From Coriaria nepalensis (Eukaryota > Streptophyta > Magnoliopsida > Cucurbitales > Coriariaceae): a stretch of DNA of 64,000 nt. The notes beneath the pieces were generated by a model that saw only the letters and a program-made list of their open reading frames with translations, ran no database searches and was not told the origin of the DNA. Location: assembly GCA_027186245.1 (NCBI GenBank), contig CP114493.1:1247501-1311500 (forward strand). The letters run 5' to 3'. Of this stretch, positions 1 to 15,197 are shown piece after piece. Every line of letters begins with the position of its first letter. Positions within the stretch are counted from its first letter, which is position 1. The translations under genes and the position numbers were made by a program.

Positions 1-782
1 CTGTATTTTGGATCAACCCACATAAGAAAACCAATTTCCATAGAAATGGCATTGGCCCACTGTTCATTTGCAAGTTTATATCATTGATAAAGTGGTGTCA
101 AGCTGAAGTTACTCAAGTCAACATGATTGAAAAATGAGAGACCTGACATCTTCTATCAAATAAAATAGCAAATTGCTGATGAAAATCTTACACGAAGGCT
201 ATTTTATGGCACTGAGGAATTTAAAAGAATAACTAACATGAATATCTCGTATGCATAATACTGAATCTTATCAAACTCTAAAATAAAAATTTTTCGCTAA
301 CTTGTTGAAATCATCATCATTTCACACAAAAGATACATATAATCTGAGACATAGAATCTAACTGAAGTTCTACTAGCAGCATACATAATGCATAAACGCA
401 AACGAATTAGCTTCCATTTTCACTGTCTCACCTTTCGTCAAGCTTCTTGAGCTCCTCCTCATTCTTCGCACGCATGGAGTCCAAAAGGCTCCGATCCATC
501 TCGAAAATGGAATTCGCAGCTAGGTCTTCGTACAATGGAGCCATAACTACGCAACAGAAACCAAAGCAAAGACCCCTAATTAGAAGACGGAAAATAAATT
601 TTCAACGGCGAAATTCAACAAAAACCGAAAGGAATGGATGTCTTACCGTCGGATTTGACGGTGGCGAAAACTTCATCTCTGAGGTGAGCCTTCTCGATGT
701 CTTGGACATCGGAGTGAGTGAGAAGGAACAGCTTGTTAGCAAGTGCGAGATGGATCTGTTGACTTCCCTCTTGACCTTCCAT
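1..782 (-). CDS. RPN7: 26S proteasome non-ATPase subunit RPN7 (PSMD6 type), 5' part only
   Basis: Subunit of the 19S regulatory lid of the 26S proteasome, which degrades ubiquitylated proteins in nucleus and cytosol. Two coding exons are visible: 782-647 (start ATG at 782) and 546-432. They give about 84 residues containing the segments HLALANKLFLLTHSDVQDIE and LAANSIFEMDRSLLDSM, which match the conserved N-terminus of plant RPN7. The donor after exon 1 is GTAAGA and the acceptor before exon 2 is GTAG. Positions 431-1 read as intron without a further coding match, so the rest of the gene (PCI domain) lies left of the window. A longer in-frame ORF begins at 842, but the family N-terminus (MEGQEG...) supports the start at 782. 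The gene is divergent from the SUMO protease gene at 1291. Confidence 0.88.
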
Positions 783-1290
783 GGCGACTCGATCCCGGCT
801 CACTGAGTTAAGCTTCCGAGTTATCGTCTCCTTGATCGACAAGGCACGGGAGAGACGGAAGAAGCAATTTACAAAACTACTTCTACGAGTCTACGACTTC
901 TCTTTGATACGAAACCAGGAAAAATTAAAACCGACATGTCGTTTTATCATAACTACGTTACGACTTACAAGTCGTGCATATTATGCCAAAAAAACCCCTT
1001 TCACCCCCCTAAACTAAGAAAATCTCCATATATCCGCCCCTAAACTAAGAAAATCTCCATATAGCCGCCCCTAAACTATTCATATTTATCACTTAACAAC
1101 CCCTGACTCTACTTTTCCTTTACAAAGAGATGGAAACAAACGTTATTTTGACCTTTCCTGGGCCTTTTTTCATTCTTTTTTTATCCACTTTTCCCTTAAC
1201 AGTCAGCACCACAAGGCCGCCTCCACTTCTTGCCGGAAAAACATTCTTAGGCGGAGCGGCAGGAAACTCTGCTTCTCGTCAAATTATACC
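783..1290. promoter_or_regulatory. Shared divergent intergenic region between RPN7 and the Ulp1-like gene
   Basis: About 500 bp separate the two start codons of these head-to-head genes, so both promoters and 5' UTRs must lie here. I see no convincing TATA box. The stretch contains the 31 bp tandem repeat listed separately. A bidirectional promoter is an inference from the arrangement alone. Confidence 0.4.
1006..1077. repeat. 31 bp tandem repeat, about 2.3 copies
   Basis: The unit begins CCCCTAAACTAAGAAAATCT. Copies lie at 1006-1036 and 1037-1067, followed by a partial copy at 1068-1077. The two full copies differ at one position (TATATCCG against TATAGCCG). It lies in the RPN7/Ulp1 intergenic region. 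Confidence 0.85.
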
Positions 1291-3432
1291 ATGGGGAAGA
1301 GAAAGCCTAACAACACTGTCGATCTCGTCACTCCGACTTCAGGTAAAAACCCTTGATCCTCTGCCTAATGATCCATCTGTTTTCTCTCTCTCTTTTTTTT
1401 TTTTTTCTTTTCTTTTTTCTCTAGTAATTTCTTTCTAGTATAAATTTCAATTATGTTGTTTGGTTGCTGAGAAAGTCATGAAGACAGAGGAATTTGTTGA
1501 GTTTGAGTGGTCTGTCAATTCTTATATTGCCCTAGTGTTTGATGATTGATAGTGAAGTGAAAAATGGAGGATCTGAATTTCTTTACCTGCTTAGTTGGAT
1601 TGCAGTTGCTCCATCATTTATAACAGCATCAGTCAGCATGGACCTGTTTTATACCATAAAGAGCAATAAGTCAAACAACATATTATCCGTTGTTTTTTAT
1701 GTATTATTTGATGTTTATCTTTATACTTTTATGTAATTTATTTCATCTGGAAGGAAAAAATTTTCATAGATGAGATTGTGGGAATCAAGTTTTCTGATTT
1801 TTTTTTTTTTTAATATCTTGTTTCTATGTTGGGTAGCTCGGCATGTTAAGAAGAAACCAACTCAGCAGGAAGCTGATAAGCTTCAGAACTTTGAGGTCAT
1901 AACCTCCTCATGTTCATCCGGTTCCCTTCCTTTGCCTCAATGTGAACAAGGTTCAAAGGGGAAAAATATTTGCTATGATGCAATGTTAAAGAAGCTAAAT
2001 TCAGAGGCTTTTGAATACTACTTGCAGTAAGTCATTCTTTCAAAGTAATATATGCTGCTGAGTAATGTGTTTCTGAATAGAAATGTTTTTGAAAGCTCAT
2101 TTGGTTCTGCTTATATTCAGTATAAAATCCGGATTTTGCTTTTAAAACCCTCTTGATTTTTCTTAAACTGCGACCAAAATCCGATTTTCAGAGTGGCTTA
2201 TGGTTGTTTCTATAAATGGTTGAAACTAGCATTTGAGTAAACTGGAATCAGATAAGATTCTGTGGGTCCTAAGTCAATGTATTTTAGTTAGATTTTGTGA
2301 GCCCTTAATTAGTCCTAATAACTCCCTTTTAAAACTCCAACTCTGAAATTTGTAGGAAATTATGGAGGGACTACTCTGAAGATATTAAGAGTTCATTTAT
2401 GTACCTTGACTGCTTGTGGTTTAGCTCGTATTTCAAAGCAACTTTCAGAGACAAGGTGCTAAAATGGATTAAAAAGAAGCAAATATTTTCAAAGAAATAT
2501 GTGTTTGTTCCTATCGTTCGCTGGTAGATTTCTTTCTTTAGTTCTTCCCTTAAAAAAAAGTTCTTCTACTGCATAAGTTTTTGGATTTTTGTTATTGAAA
2601 CTTTGTTTCCATTAGGAAACATTGGAACCTCTTGATATTTTGCCACTTTGGTGAGAGTATGCAGTCTGAGAGGAGAAAACCATGCATGTTATTGTTGGAT
2701 TCACTTCAAAATGCAAGTCCAAGACGGCTTGAACCCGATATAAGGAAGTTCAGTTTTTTTTTTTTTTTTTCATCATGTGGATTTGCAAAATTTTCAAGTG
2801 ATCATTGACATAATTTTTTTGGTACTTTCAGGTTTGTGTTGGACATTTATAAAGCAGAAGGCAGGCCTGAGACCGAAGATTTCATCTATAAAATACCTCT
2901 CTTGGTGCCTAAGGTGAACATATATATATTTTTTTTTGGCTTCATTCGGGGGCGTGGGAGTTTTTGACAAATTGTGATTCTGGGCTAAAACGATTTCCAT
3001 ACGAAAGAGTACATGAAACGAGGTGGTGTTTTGTAGGACCAAACTGGATTTCTAAACTCAAACTTGAGCTACAAACTTTTCCCCACATGGATACTTAAAA
3101 CAGTTGTTTAGTATTTACATATGTCGATGAAAACAAAATTTTCAGGTCCCGCAACAGAGAAATGACGAAGACTGTGGAAACTTTGTTCTCTATTTTATTA
3201 ATTCATTTGTCGAAAATGCTCCGGAGACTTTTAGCATCAAGGACTACCCTTACTTCGTAAGATTCTTCTTCTTCCTTTAGGTTGGAACAAAAGAAAATAA
3301 AACTCCTCTCTCTTTGCTACCAAGTATTTGCTATGGGTTCTAACTTTTAACCCGCAAATTGATATTTTGTAGATGAAAAAGGATTGGTTTCCTCCTGAAT
3401 ACCCTACACATTTTCGCGATAGTATCGGTTAG
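1291..3432 (+). CDS. Small Ulp1-like (C48) SUMO/ubiquitin-like protease
   Basis: Cysteine protease of the Ulp1/SENP family, expected to process or remove SUMO or a related modifier. Seven exons join in frame: 1291-1342, 1837-2026, 2356-2523, 2616-2747, 2832-2913, 3146-3256 and 3373-3432, giving 264 residues. The family triad plus oxyanion Gln are visible: His139 in KHWNLLIF, Asp165 in MLLLDSL, Gln212 in VPQQ and Cys218 in DEDCGNF. The N-terminal ~85 residues are lysine- and serine-rich with no domain I recognise, so the protein is little more than a catalytic domain. It resembles the short Arabidopsis protein At3g48480 rather than long ULP2/OTS types. The exon 4 donor (GTTCAG) is weak, but phase and family sequence support it. 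The partner protein cannot be told from sequence. Confidence 0.82.
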
Positions 3433-4074
3433 TTTCAAAAAATGATTTTTCTTTTTTGTTCATCAGCGGGACCGGGAAAACCTCACTCAAAGGCCCGCAC
3501 GAACAGAGTCATCTTGCCGAATTGGAAAATGAGTTTGTTAAGATTAGGGAGTGTAGAAACCTGCGGCCTGCTCAAGGTGATGTCTTTTCTGTTCGGTTTG
3601 GGTTCCATAGCCACGCCACTTGCCAAACCAAGCTATTTGTGCATAAAACCTCAGCAATGTTGTATTTGTTATAGTCACCATGTGCTTTTTGTTCACAAGA
3701 AGTATTGTTTCGTTTCATCTATGAACAAGCGTTCGAGTTTTTCTTTTTTGTAAATTCATTTTATCAAAATGAATGAAGTTTAGACCTAAAGTTTAGTAGT
3801 TGGTTTCACAGAATAAGTAAACTGAAGTTCATTAAACTGGAATCTGGCGTGAACTTAACTTGATCAGCATACAAATCTTCAGTCTATTAAACTTGATTAG
3901 CATAAATTTATCATTCATTCAATATATGCAGAGTCTATACAAATCTTCGATCTTTTTTTTTTTTTTTTTCCGTCCAACCAAAGTAATGAGTTAGCATGGC
4001 TTGAATCTTGATTTTGGAAAACTTGGTCATAAAACTCTTCCTCCCCTATTTTTACAGTAAAAACAAGTAAGTAA
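3433..4074. other. Convergent 3' intergenic region
   Basis: Tail-to-tail spacer between the Ulp1-like gene (plus) and CBBY (minus), expected to hold both 3' UTRs. Short ORFs here (for example at 3442-3753) have no recognisable product. A run of T lies at about 3952-3970. Nothing else supported. Confidence 0.5.
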
Positions 4075-6758
4075 TTAGCTTACGGTTTGCTTCTTGAGAA
4101 GGCTTCCACAGAATTCCAGGTCGAAATGCACCTCCGGGGGATCTCCAATAAAGTCGAAAACTGCATCTGCATTTAAAAAGTCTTCATCTGCCGTGTAACT
4201 GGAAAGTAAAAGAACATATTGCCCTTTAGCATTCAGTCGCTTGATAGTGTATTGTGGGCAAAATTAGTCATAGAAAAACATGGGGCCGTTTAGCCATAAT
4301 ATATTTTATTTGCTTTTTATAGAAGCTGAGAAATTTGTACCCGCTCTTTGTCACTATACACTTCATTCCGGCGGATTTGGCCGCAGCCAGGCCAATGGCA
4401 CTATCCTCCACCACAACACAACTGCCAAAAAAAAAAATTGTTCTAAGTTCTTAAGAAAGCATCATTATATTTAACCGCAGGTTTACTGGCTGAAAATTGT
4501 GTGTGGGATAAATGCATACAAATCTCTTCCATATCACACTGAATTTTGTAGTTTGTTTTTTTTTCCCCCTAAAATTACCTTGAAGGGTCAATACCAAGAG
4601 TGCTTGCTGCCAATAAGTAGATTGCCTAGTGGAGAAGAAAAAAATGCAGTTATTATAATTTCAATGTAAACTTAATCAAAGTTAGATACAGTTTGTCCAA
4701 ACTTCAGTTCATCGTATTTTCTGTTCGAAACATGTTTTATGGATGCACATTAAGAGGAAGGAAAACATACCGGATCAGGCTTTTTACGGGGAACGACATC
4801 TCCTGCAAATATCTTGATTTTTTCAGCTCGCTCAGGTCCCAACAGAAATGATACTATTGCAGAGACCTAAATATTTTCAAACATCTTTCAGTTTAGCTGC
4901 TACATGATATTTCACATCGATCAACAACAGTATTTACCTTTTCATAAAACTCCAATACAAACATAATGCTCATTTCCCTCTATCAGGTTATTCAACAGCT
5001 GTTTTCATTCATGTCCTCTCTATAATTGTATTAAAAAAACTAACTGAAATTCTGAAATCTTATCCGAGTTTGGAAACTCTAATACAAAGACCTTACATAG
5101 AACTCCAAGATTTGCACATGGAAGTTATTATTCGTAGCAGCTAATTAGTTAATTACACGAGCAATTAAACATTTACTTAGAACCTGATTGTGCATACCGC
5201 CTTCTCATTCGAAGTGCTACAAACTGCCACTTTGACTCCTTTTCCTAAAGCCTGATCAATCAATCTGCATCATTTTAAACATAAAAGCGACGAATTTGAA
5301 TTCTCAAAATCTAAATGCATTTGGAGTCAAGAGTGTTAAACTGGCTTTTGCAGGCCTCAAAATCTCAGGAGTTAGAAATCTAAAGAACATTCAGTAGGGA
5401 AGAAAAAATTTATGTAAGCTTCATTATCTTATACTTTGATCTTTACAGTAACAAACCTTGCTACACCAGGTCGAAGAGGGAGCAATTTCTTCTCAATAAG
5501 AGCCATGAAAAGCTCGGTTTTCCGCTTGTGAAGTGAAGCAATGAATTCCTTTCTTTCATCTTCATTCTTTGGTGCTTTATCAGGCCAACCCGTCTTGTTA
5601 AAATATGCTGTCATTCTACAGAGAGAATAGTATTTTAGTCCTCAAACTTCCGAAAACAAATATAATAAAGTTCACAACATAGGAAATCCATTTAACTAAC
5701 TAGTAGGACACCTTTGTTTGAGTCAAGTTTCAACTGTCAGTTTGAGCCTCAAATCAAGTTTAAGCCCATAGAATTTTTCTAAGTGGCCAAAAAGGTTTAA
5801 CTAAAACTATTGTGGTTCTATTTAGATAATTTTTTCAGAAGCAATTGAAGACTAAAATCTAGTTAAGACCCACAATTGCTAACTAAGGGTCTACTTAGAG
5901 CTCACGGAATCTTAACTAGATTCTAGTTTGCTCGAAATTGCAGTTCTGAAAGCTTACCCAAATAAAGCTCATAGAATATAACTCATATTTCATTTTACCA
6001 AAATGGAATGAAGCCTATGTAAATTGCTGAGGCTGAGTTTAAATGGACAATGAAATATTAGTATTAAAAAAATAAAAAAGAAGTGAGAAGAAGAAGAAAT
6101 GACCTTTCTTTGCCGCCTCCAATTTTGAGTAACTCGCCATACAAATCAACATCCCAGGCGACCCCCAATTCTTTCTGCGGATAATCATTTGAAACATTTT
6201 CTCAGCTACCAAACAAGCTATAACTCCGCGGAAAAATTAAAAAGAAACAGAGTTGGAGATTTGTATTTTCTGAACATTGCGAGATCATGCCAGGACAATT
6301 AATCACTAGAAGAACAATACAAGAAAAAAGAAAGAAAAAGGAAGAGGAAGAAGAAGAAGAGCGGAAAAGAGGAAAAGAGGAAAAGAGAGAGGTGGAAGTC
6401 GCACCTCCTGGAAAGTGTCATTGAAGGATATCCGATGGCCATCCTTTTCAGTGTCAACGAGGACGCCATCGCAATCGAAAAAAAGAGCAGATGGAAGATC
6501 AGAAGAAGACAAAGAAGAGCAGGTGATGGCACCATTAGAAGCATTTCTTATGCGTCGTATTACACTCGAGGCTTGGACTGTACTAGTATCAACTCTTGTA
6601 CCGAATAGAGAAGAAGAAGAAGAAGAAGAAGTAGGTAAGGATCTTCCATGGGGCTGGAAATCAGTAACAATGGAGGTCTTGATCTTGACAAAGCATGCAG
6701 TTATGGGAGACGATTGTGCCACAGAGAAAACGTAGTTGACAGCAATTGACGACACCAT
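4075..6758 (-). CDS. CBBY: Chloroplast CbbY-type HAD phosphatase (xylulose-1,5-bisphosphate phosphatase)
   Basis: Removes the Rubisco misfire product xylulose-1,5-bisphosphate in the stroma, giving xylulose-5-phosphate (established for Arabidopsis CBBY, At3g48420). Eight exons on the minus strand join in frame: 6758-6405, 6174-6104, 5615-5457, 5264-5198, 4866-4771, 4625-4579, 4421-4341 and 4198-4075, total 332 residues. Residues 1 to about 85 are Ser-rich, as in a transit peptide. HAD motif I (FFDCDGVLVDTE, nucleophile Asp95 and Asp97) follows, then a cap region (GGGKERMTAYFNK), motif II (VCSTSN), motif III region (VVPRKKPDP) and motif IV (VVVEDSAIGLAAAKSAGMKC). Sequence and length fit CBBY better than the paralogue At4g39970. 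All splice sites are GT-AG. Exon 1 has a GAA/CTT-rich Ser run at 6608-6631. Confidence 0.92.
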
Positions 6759-7260
6759 TAGAGAGAAACCCCCACTCTTCTAAACTCTACTCTACACGCT
6801 ATCCAATTTCGGACGTTTTTATTCAACGGTCTTTTAGTCCCGAAACTTATCCCCCTCACCGCCACAAAATATTTTTTCTTTTATTATTATAATTATTTAT
6901 TATAATAATAATAATAATTATTATTATTATTTATTAATTTTTTTACTATTGCCCTCCTACTATTACTATTACTTTTTTTTTCTTATTCCTATTATTTTTT
7001 ATTTCTTTTATTATTTTTATTTTTTTTTTTATATTTTTTATTATTATATTAAAAAAATAATTTTAAGAACACAAACTAAAAAATTTATAAAAATCAAGAT
7101 CAAAATCAAAATTTTAATATACCACATCGCTATATATCATGTATACGAGAATTGGACTGACCCTTAAATTCTGATGAATTCTTATGCTATATATAAATAT
7201 ATATATATATACTTAAATAATTATACAAATAGTAATTTCAAACTGCTAAACCAAATGGAT
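6759..7260. repeat. AT-rich low-complexity intergenic stretch
   Basis: Between the CBBY start and the HEMW-like pseudogene. Positions about 6875-7130 are almost purely A/T with short ATT/TTA runs, followed by a short (TA)n at 7186-7211. CBBY promoter elements should lie close to 6760-6870, but none is clear. Confidence 0.6.
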
Positions 7261-8873
7261 TAATTTAGGGAGATATGGCCCCTAAATGCAAGAGAGATCA
7301 ATTCATGAGACAACAAGAAACCATCCGGGTCACTAAGTCGAATATAACGTACTCTCTTTGCAACCTCGTCATCTTCCTTCAACGACAAGTCATTACACTC
7401 ATCTGCCCTCACCACTCAAATCAAAGGCATCGAGAAGTTCCTCCCCGAAACACTTCAAATCAAAGGCATCGAGAAGTTCTTAACGACAGCATCACAACAT
7501 CCATGGCCATGTCTTTAGCATCCACAAGGTTACTTCCATGGCAAGTAACAGCCCATTTTCTAAGTCTTGGACATAGTTCATGTACTTTTTCATTTTCTTA
7601 GGTCTTGAGAATCTGAGTCCCTTGAGATAACTTTGCTGCCTCTAGGCCGAACGAATAGAAGGGTTTGTTGGCCCAGTAAGTCAGATTGTGTTTGCATTCA
7701 AATCCGGTTATGGAGTAGCTGCTGATTTCGTAATGGTTGTAGTTTTGCATCAGATAGTGCCTTTGAAGCCATTTTGTAGAAACTAGCAGACTGGGTCTCG
7801 GACGGTAGAGGGAACTCCCCAGGATTGTACCTGCAAAAAGAAAGTATAAAATATCCGTAATTTCATTGTAAAGGTTTTAGAAAATGGGGGATCAAGGCAT
7901 CTGTCAAAGGTCATTAGTATCGCAGATGACGCACATGATTCCATTACGGCTAAGTTTTTTTAAATGCTATTTTGAGACTAAAACATAGTTGAAGTGCATT
8001 TAATTTAGGCTCACAAAATGTAACCAATTGAACTTATTGGGTAACTTATCAAACCGCCGTTTAAAGTGTAGTTTAGTTTATTTTGTAGGCATAAGCTGGA
8101 CTTTGATTCTCAACCAACATATAATAATTAAACTTATTAGGTAAGCTTATTCGATCAGGTAAACCCTAAACTAGAAGTTGGAATAAACTTTACTAAACTG
8201 AGTAACTGACCATCAATGAAACTGGAATTTAGAGTAGTGTACTTTTAGATTATTGGCCTAAGCTAGAATTTGCATCTAAATTCTAAACTGACGTCTACTA
8301 ATACCATCCAAAATGGAGCAAAAGACCCACACAATCTAACTAAAATACAACTTGCTCTGAGATCATACAATCTTATTTATATTCTGGATTACTCAAATTC
8401 CAGTTGCTAAACTCGAAACTAGAACTAGTTCAATCCAAATTCCTTCCTAAAAATTGATTCCAAACAAAATTGAATAAACTTAGATAAAGAAAGAAGTAAA
8501 CTTACAAGTTTCCAAATTTAGTGCCTTGTTCGACCTGCAAATCGTAGACAGAGACATGGGTAGGTTGAGCTTGAACAGCAAGACGCAATCTCTCTTCCCA
8601 CATTTCAAAACTCTGATGAGGCACAGAAAAGATTAAATCCAAACTCCAGTTTCGAACCCCATCACAAGCCTTCACAATCTCAATCCCATCATACACTTCC
8701 TTCAACCCAAGAGCTCTTCCACAAGCCTTCAGCAATTCTTCCTGAAACGCCTGAACCCCTAACGAAACCCTATTCACACCCACCATCTCGACCAGCTCCT
8801 CCATCTGCGGCGGAGACGAAGGTTTTGGTGGCGGCGGTGGGTGAGGCATTTCGTCCAACAGGTGGAGTGCCAT
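7261..8873 (-). pseudogene. Truncated, frameshifted HEMW/HemN-like radical-SAM pseudogene
   Basis: Remnant of a HEMW-type gene (coproporphyrinogen III oxidase-like, proposed haem chaperone). The first exon, 8873-8506, encodes VNRVSLGVQAFQEELLKACG and VSVYDLQVEQGTKFG in one frame. A normal intron follows (donor GTAAGT, acceptor GCAG at 7831). The exon starting at 7830 continues YNPGEFPLPSETQSASFYK. Homology then hops between frames: about 7745, 7632 and 7540, with stops between matching blocks (EISSYSITGFECKHNLTYW, GLRFSRPKKMKKYMNYVQDL, AMDVVMLSLRTSR). It ends near 7275 with RLSDPDGFLLSHELISLAF, the family C-terminus. The radical-SAM CxxxCxxC half of the protein is absent upstream of 8873. The gene lies just 3' of ELP3 on the same strand. 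Confidence 0.85.
7416..7479. repeat. 39 bp tandem duplication inside the HEMW-like pseudogene
   Basis: A 25 bp block, beginning TCAAATCAAAGGCATCGAGA, occurs at 7416-7440 and again at 7455-7479, a period of 39 bp. It falls in the pseudogene segment after the LSLRTSR block. Confidence 0.85.
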
Positions 8874-9236
8874 GCGATGAGACGGTGGCAGCAGAGTAGA
8901 AGCGATGATAGATCGATAAGGTTCAGAAAATTGGAGGGAATGTTATTAATCTGAGCATTTGAGCGATTTTATTGTGTATGAAGTCTTTGTTAGACATATT
9001 ACGAGTTGCGTATTAGTGGGCCGGTTGGTTGATCACTATATTCTATCATTAACTAGAGGCCCAATTCCTAAACCCACCCAAATCTCTTTCTTGTTTTTCG
9101 AACACTAGAAAAAAGCAATTTGTTGGAGGATCACTATAAATTTATACAGACTGAAGAGTTGATTAACAATCATCTGAAAACACCTTCTACAAAATTGTGT
9201 TATACATAATAATCACTTGCTTTTTCCTGTAAGTAG

Positions 9237-12547
<3,311 letters not shown>

Positions 12548-15197
12548 TAGAGAACAAAGAAAGGAAGCAAGAGATTGAGCTTGAAGGCTCGATACCTAAG
12601 CTCACTGAGTCACGAAACTTCTATTTCCTCGAGCAAACTTCTTTTTTGGCCAAATCATATTTAGACCCCTCAAACTACGACCATATTTTAAATACCCCCT
12701 AAAACACCACGTTTTAGAAATAGTCCCCCTAAAATATATAAATATAAGAATTTACCCTCTCAACTTTTCCTAAACTTTATTATTTTAAATTAAATTTTTA
12801 TCGATCCACCCTCTCACTACACCTCCCTCGGACCCTACATTGTTGCCGCCTTGCCTTGATCACTATCATTGGAAAAAATCTAAAATTATAAATTTTACTA
12901 AATAAATATTTATTTGATACTTTATACCCACAACTTTTATTTTACATTTTAATTGTGAATTGATTGATTGATTGTAATAAGTGTTATAATTGTTATAGTT
13001 TATGATTTTAGAAATTCTTGAATAACATATGTATTCATGAAAATTATGCTAAATTTATCTTATGTTTCATGTCAGGAAATTAAAAGGTATATAAAGATAA
13101 AAAGAAATGAAATAGAATAATTAAGTGTCATACGAAAGAGGGACCAAGACCAAATGAAAAGATGATTATTTTAAGTTGTGCTAATACATGCCAAGACATA
13201 CAAGGACCATGGAAAATTCGAATTGGGTCGCTCTCTCATCTTTCTATTGGTTGAGCACTCATCTGGTACGTACACATGACCCAATAAAAGAAAAAGTACG
13301 AAAGTATAAGAAAAAGTATGATAAAAATATGTAATAATCATTTCAAAAAATATGAGTTTTAGGATTATTAAATATTACATATTTCATAAATCATATATAT
13401 TTATATTTATAGCTATTTTGTGGGCTATGTTTATCTTGCTAAATAAAAGCTCACATCTTACTTTTTATGTAGTAAGCACTAAGAGTAAGCAATCAATCTA
13501 ATTATATTAACAAACTTGCCAAGAGGGTGAGATATACGCAGATGAGGTAGTGGTACTATGACTAAGTTACACTGTAAACTTTTACTTTAGTATCATAAAT
13601 AATGATAGTTATAAATATTTTTTATACATCGTAAGAACTTGACCAATATTTTGAGAACTTATAAATATTTTGAAATCTCCTAATAGACATGTTCATATTT
13701 TGTAGTATAACAGTTTCCTTTTTCTACATCATAGATTTTGTAAGAAGCAAATAAACCTGTTTAATGACGAAAGTTTTTAAAAGCTATTTTGAAATAAAAT
13801 TCTTAGTTTAAGTGATGTAAGTTATTAAAAAAAATTACTCTAATTTTACGATGAAATATTTAGTAAAATAACAGTCCAAGCAGCATGAGTCATTACAACG
13901 TGAGGGGATAAATTCTAACTTTTGTGTAGTTTAAGGAAGGATTTTTTTTAAATGTGGTAGCCTGAGAATCCTGTCGAACGAAGAAACCATGCTTAAGATC
14001 TCACTGCTGCCATTCTCATTCCTGTGGCACACCAAAACTCCAATTTACTTTTTGAAGAGGACGATTGGTTCGATACCCTTATGAGAATGAGGGGGAATCG
14101 AATAAGCAATTCTTTGTTGTTTGTTTGGTTATACAAGAAATGAGTAATAACAAATTATTTTAAAGAAGAAGAAGACATCGTGTTTTAAAGCTTTCTAAAT
14201 TAAATTTTTGTAAAATGGTATAATATATTCACAAGAACTTAAATATTACGGAAAAAATCTCATGTAAAAGATTGAATCATTTCATTCTATTTAAAAGATA
14301 AATATTTTAAAAGAAATAATTAATTCTTTATTTTGAATATTTAAAAGATCAAAATGATTCTCTGTTTTAAAAAAAAAAGAACCAAACACATGATTGATAA
14401 TCATATTAATTTCATTTTCAGTCAGAATAGAACCAATACCTCCTAAAGAGTTTCCATTGCCGTCGTCAACTTCTCTCCCATATTCACCATTGTCACATCA
14501 CTAGAAAGAAACTTGGCATTTTCTGCCTCGACCCCTTTCAACTCCTTCCACACCATTTCTTCCATATCGAACCCGGAAACTGGCACAGAACAACCACAAC
14601 AATGAAAGACCCCGCCACAGAAACAGCCTTTCCCACTTAACTTGAAGTCCAACAATTGCTTTAGCTCCCCCCGCATACCCTGCCTTTTCGGTCCAACCAT
14701 AGATCTCTAAATATTATTTTACCATATTTATTCTTAAATTTATACAAAACAATTACTGCTAGTTTTCGATATATGAGAAGCAAATCGAGCAAACTCTTGC
14801 TCAAAGTTACCATATTCAAAACCTCAGCACTATTCGACCCGTCTCCTACATCGGGTGTATTATCTCACATCAGACGTACACCACCGTTAGCATATATTTT
14901 CTCAGTTCAGACCAAGCTCAAGAACAGGATCATAACGCTCTAGTCCTTAACGTATTGTTAGTGATTAAAAAACTATTTCCGATTTTTTATTGTATAAAAC
15001 GGATTCATGACTTTCTATATCTTAACTTTCCACCCTTTTGGTGTCCACACTTCCAATTTTTATGTAAGTATAATTTCTTACCCTCTGCACGTAGTACTAA
15101 CAGTTCATTCTAAAGCTAAAGTTATCCGCAAATTATCTCATGCATCGAGTGTAACTATTGGAACTATTGTATTCTTAAGGTTCATTAGCTAAAGTTT
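12548..15197. other. Intergenic region, ELP3 promoter side and kelch gene 3' side
   Basis: AT-rich. The first ~200 bp must hold the ELP3 promoter and 5' UTR. I see no transposon structure. One 85-codon ORF on the minus strand (14700-14443) is listed separately with low confidence. The last part contains the kelch gene 3' UTR. Confidence 0.5.
14443..14700 (-). CDS. Small hypothetical ORF or gene fragment, 85 codons
   Basis: Open frame from ATG at 14700 to TAG at 14443. It is richer in GC than its surroundings and contains a cysteine-rich patch (KGCFCGGVFHCCGCS). I do not recognise a family. It could be a chance ORF or the relic of a longer gene; nothing upstream or downstream extends it. Confidence 0.2.
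   Translation of the reverse strand: MVGPKRQGMRGELKQLLDFKLSGKGCFCGGVFHCCGCSVPVSGFDMEEMVWKELKGVEAENAKFLSSDVTMVNMGEKLTTAMETL

Noticed and set aside
3442..3753. Overlapping ORFs just after the Ulp1-like stop codon
   Set aside because: The text resembles a P-loop (SGTGKTSL) by chance; no following Walker B or family match, and the position fits a 3' UTR.
6415..6735. 106-codon plus-strand ORF
   Set aside because: Antisense shadow of CBBY exon 1, with poly-Glu encoded by the complement of the Ser run.
7275..7601. 108-codon ORF on the plus strand
   Set aside because: It lies antisense to the HEMW-like pseudogene, whose minus-strand blocks match a known family; the plus frame has no recognisable product.
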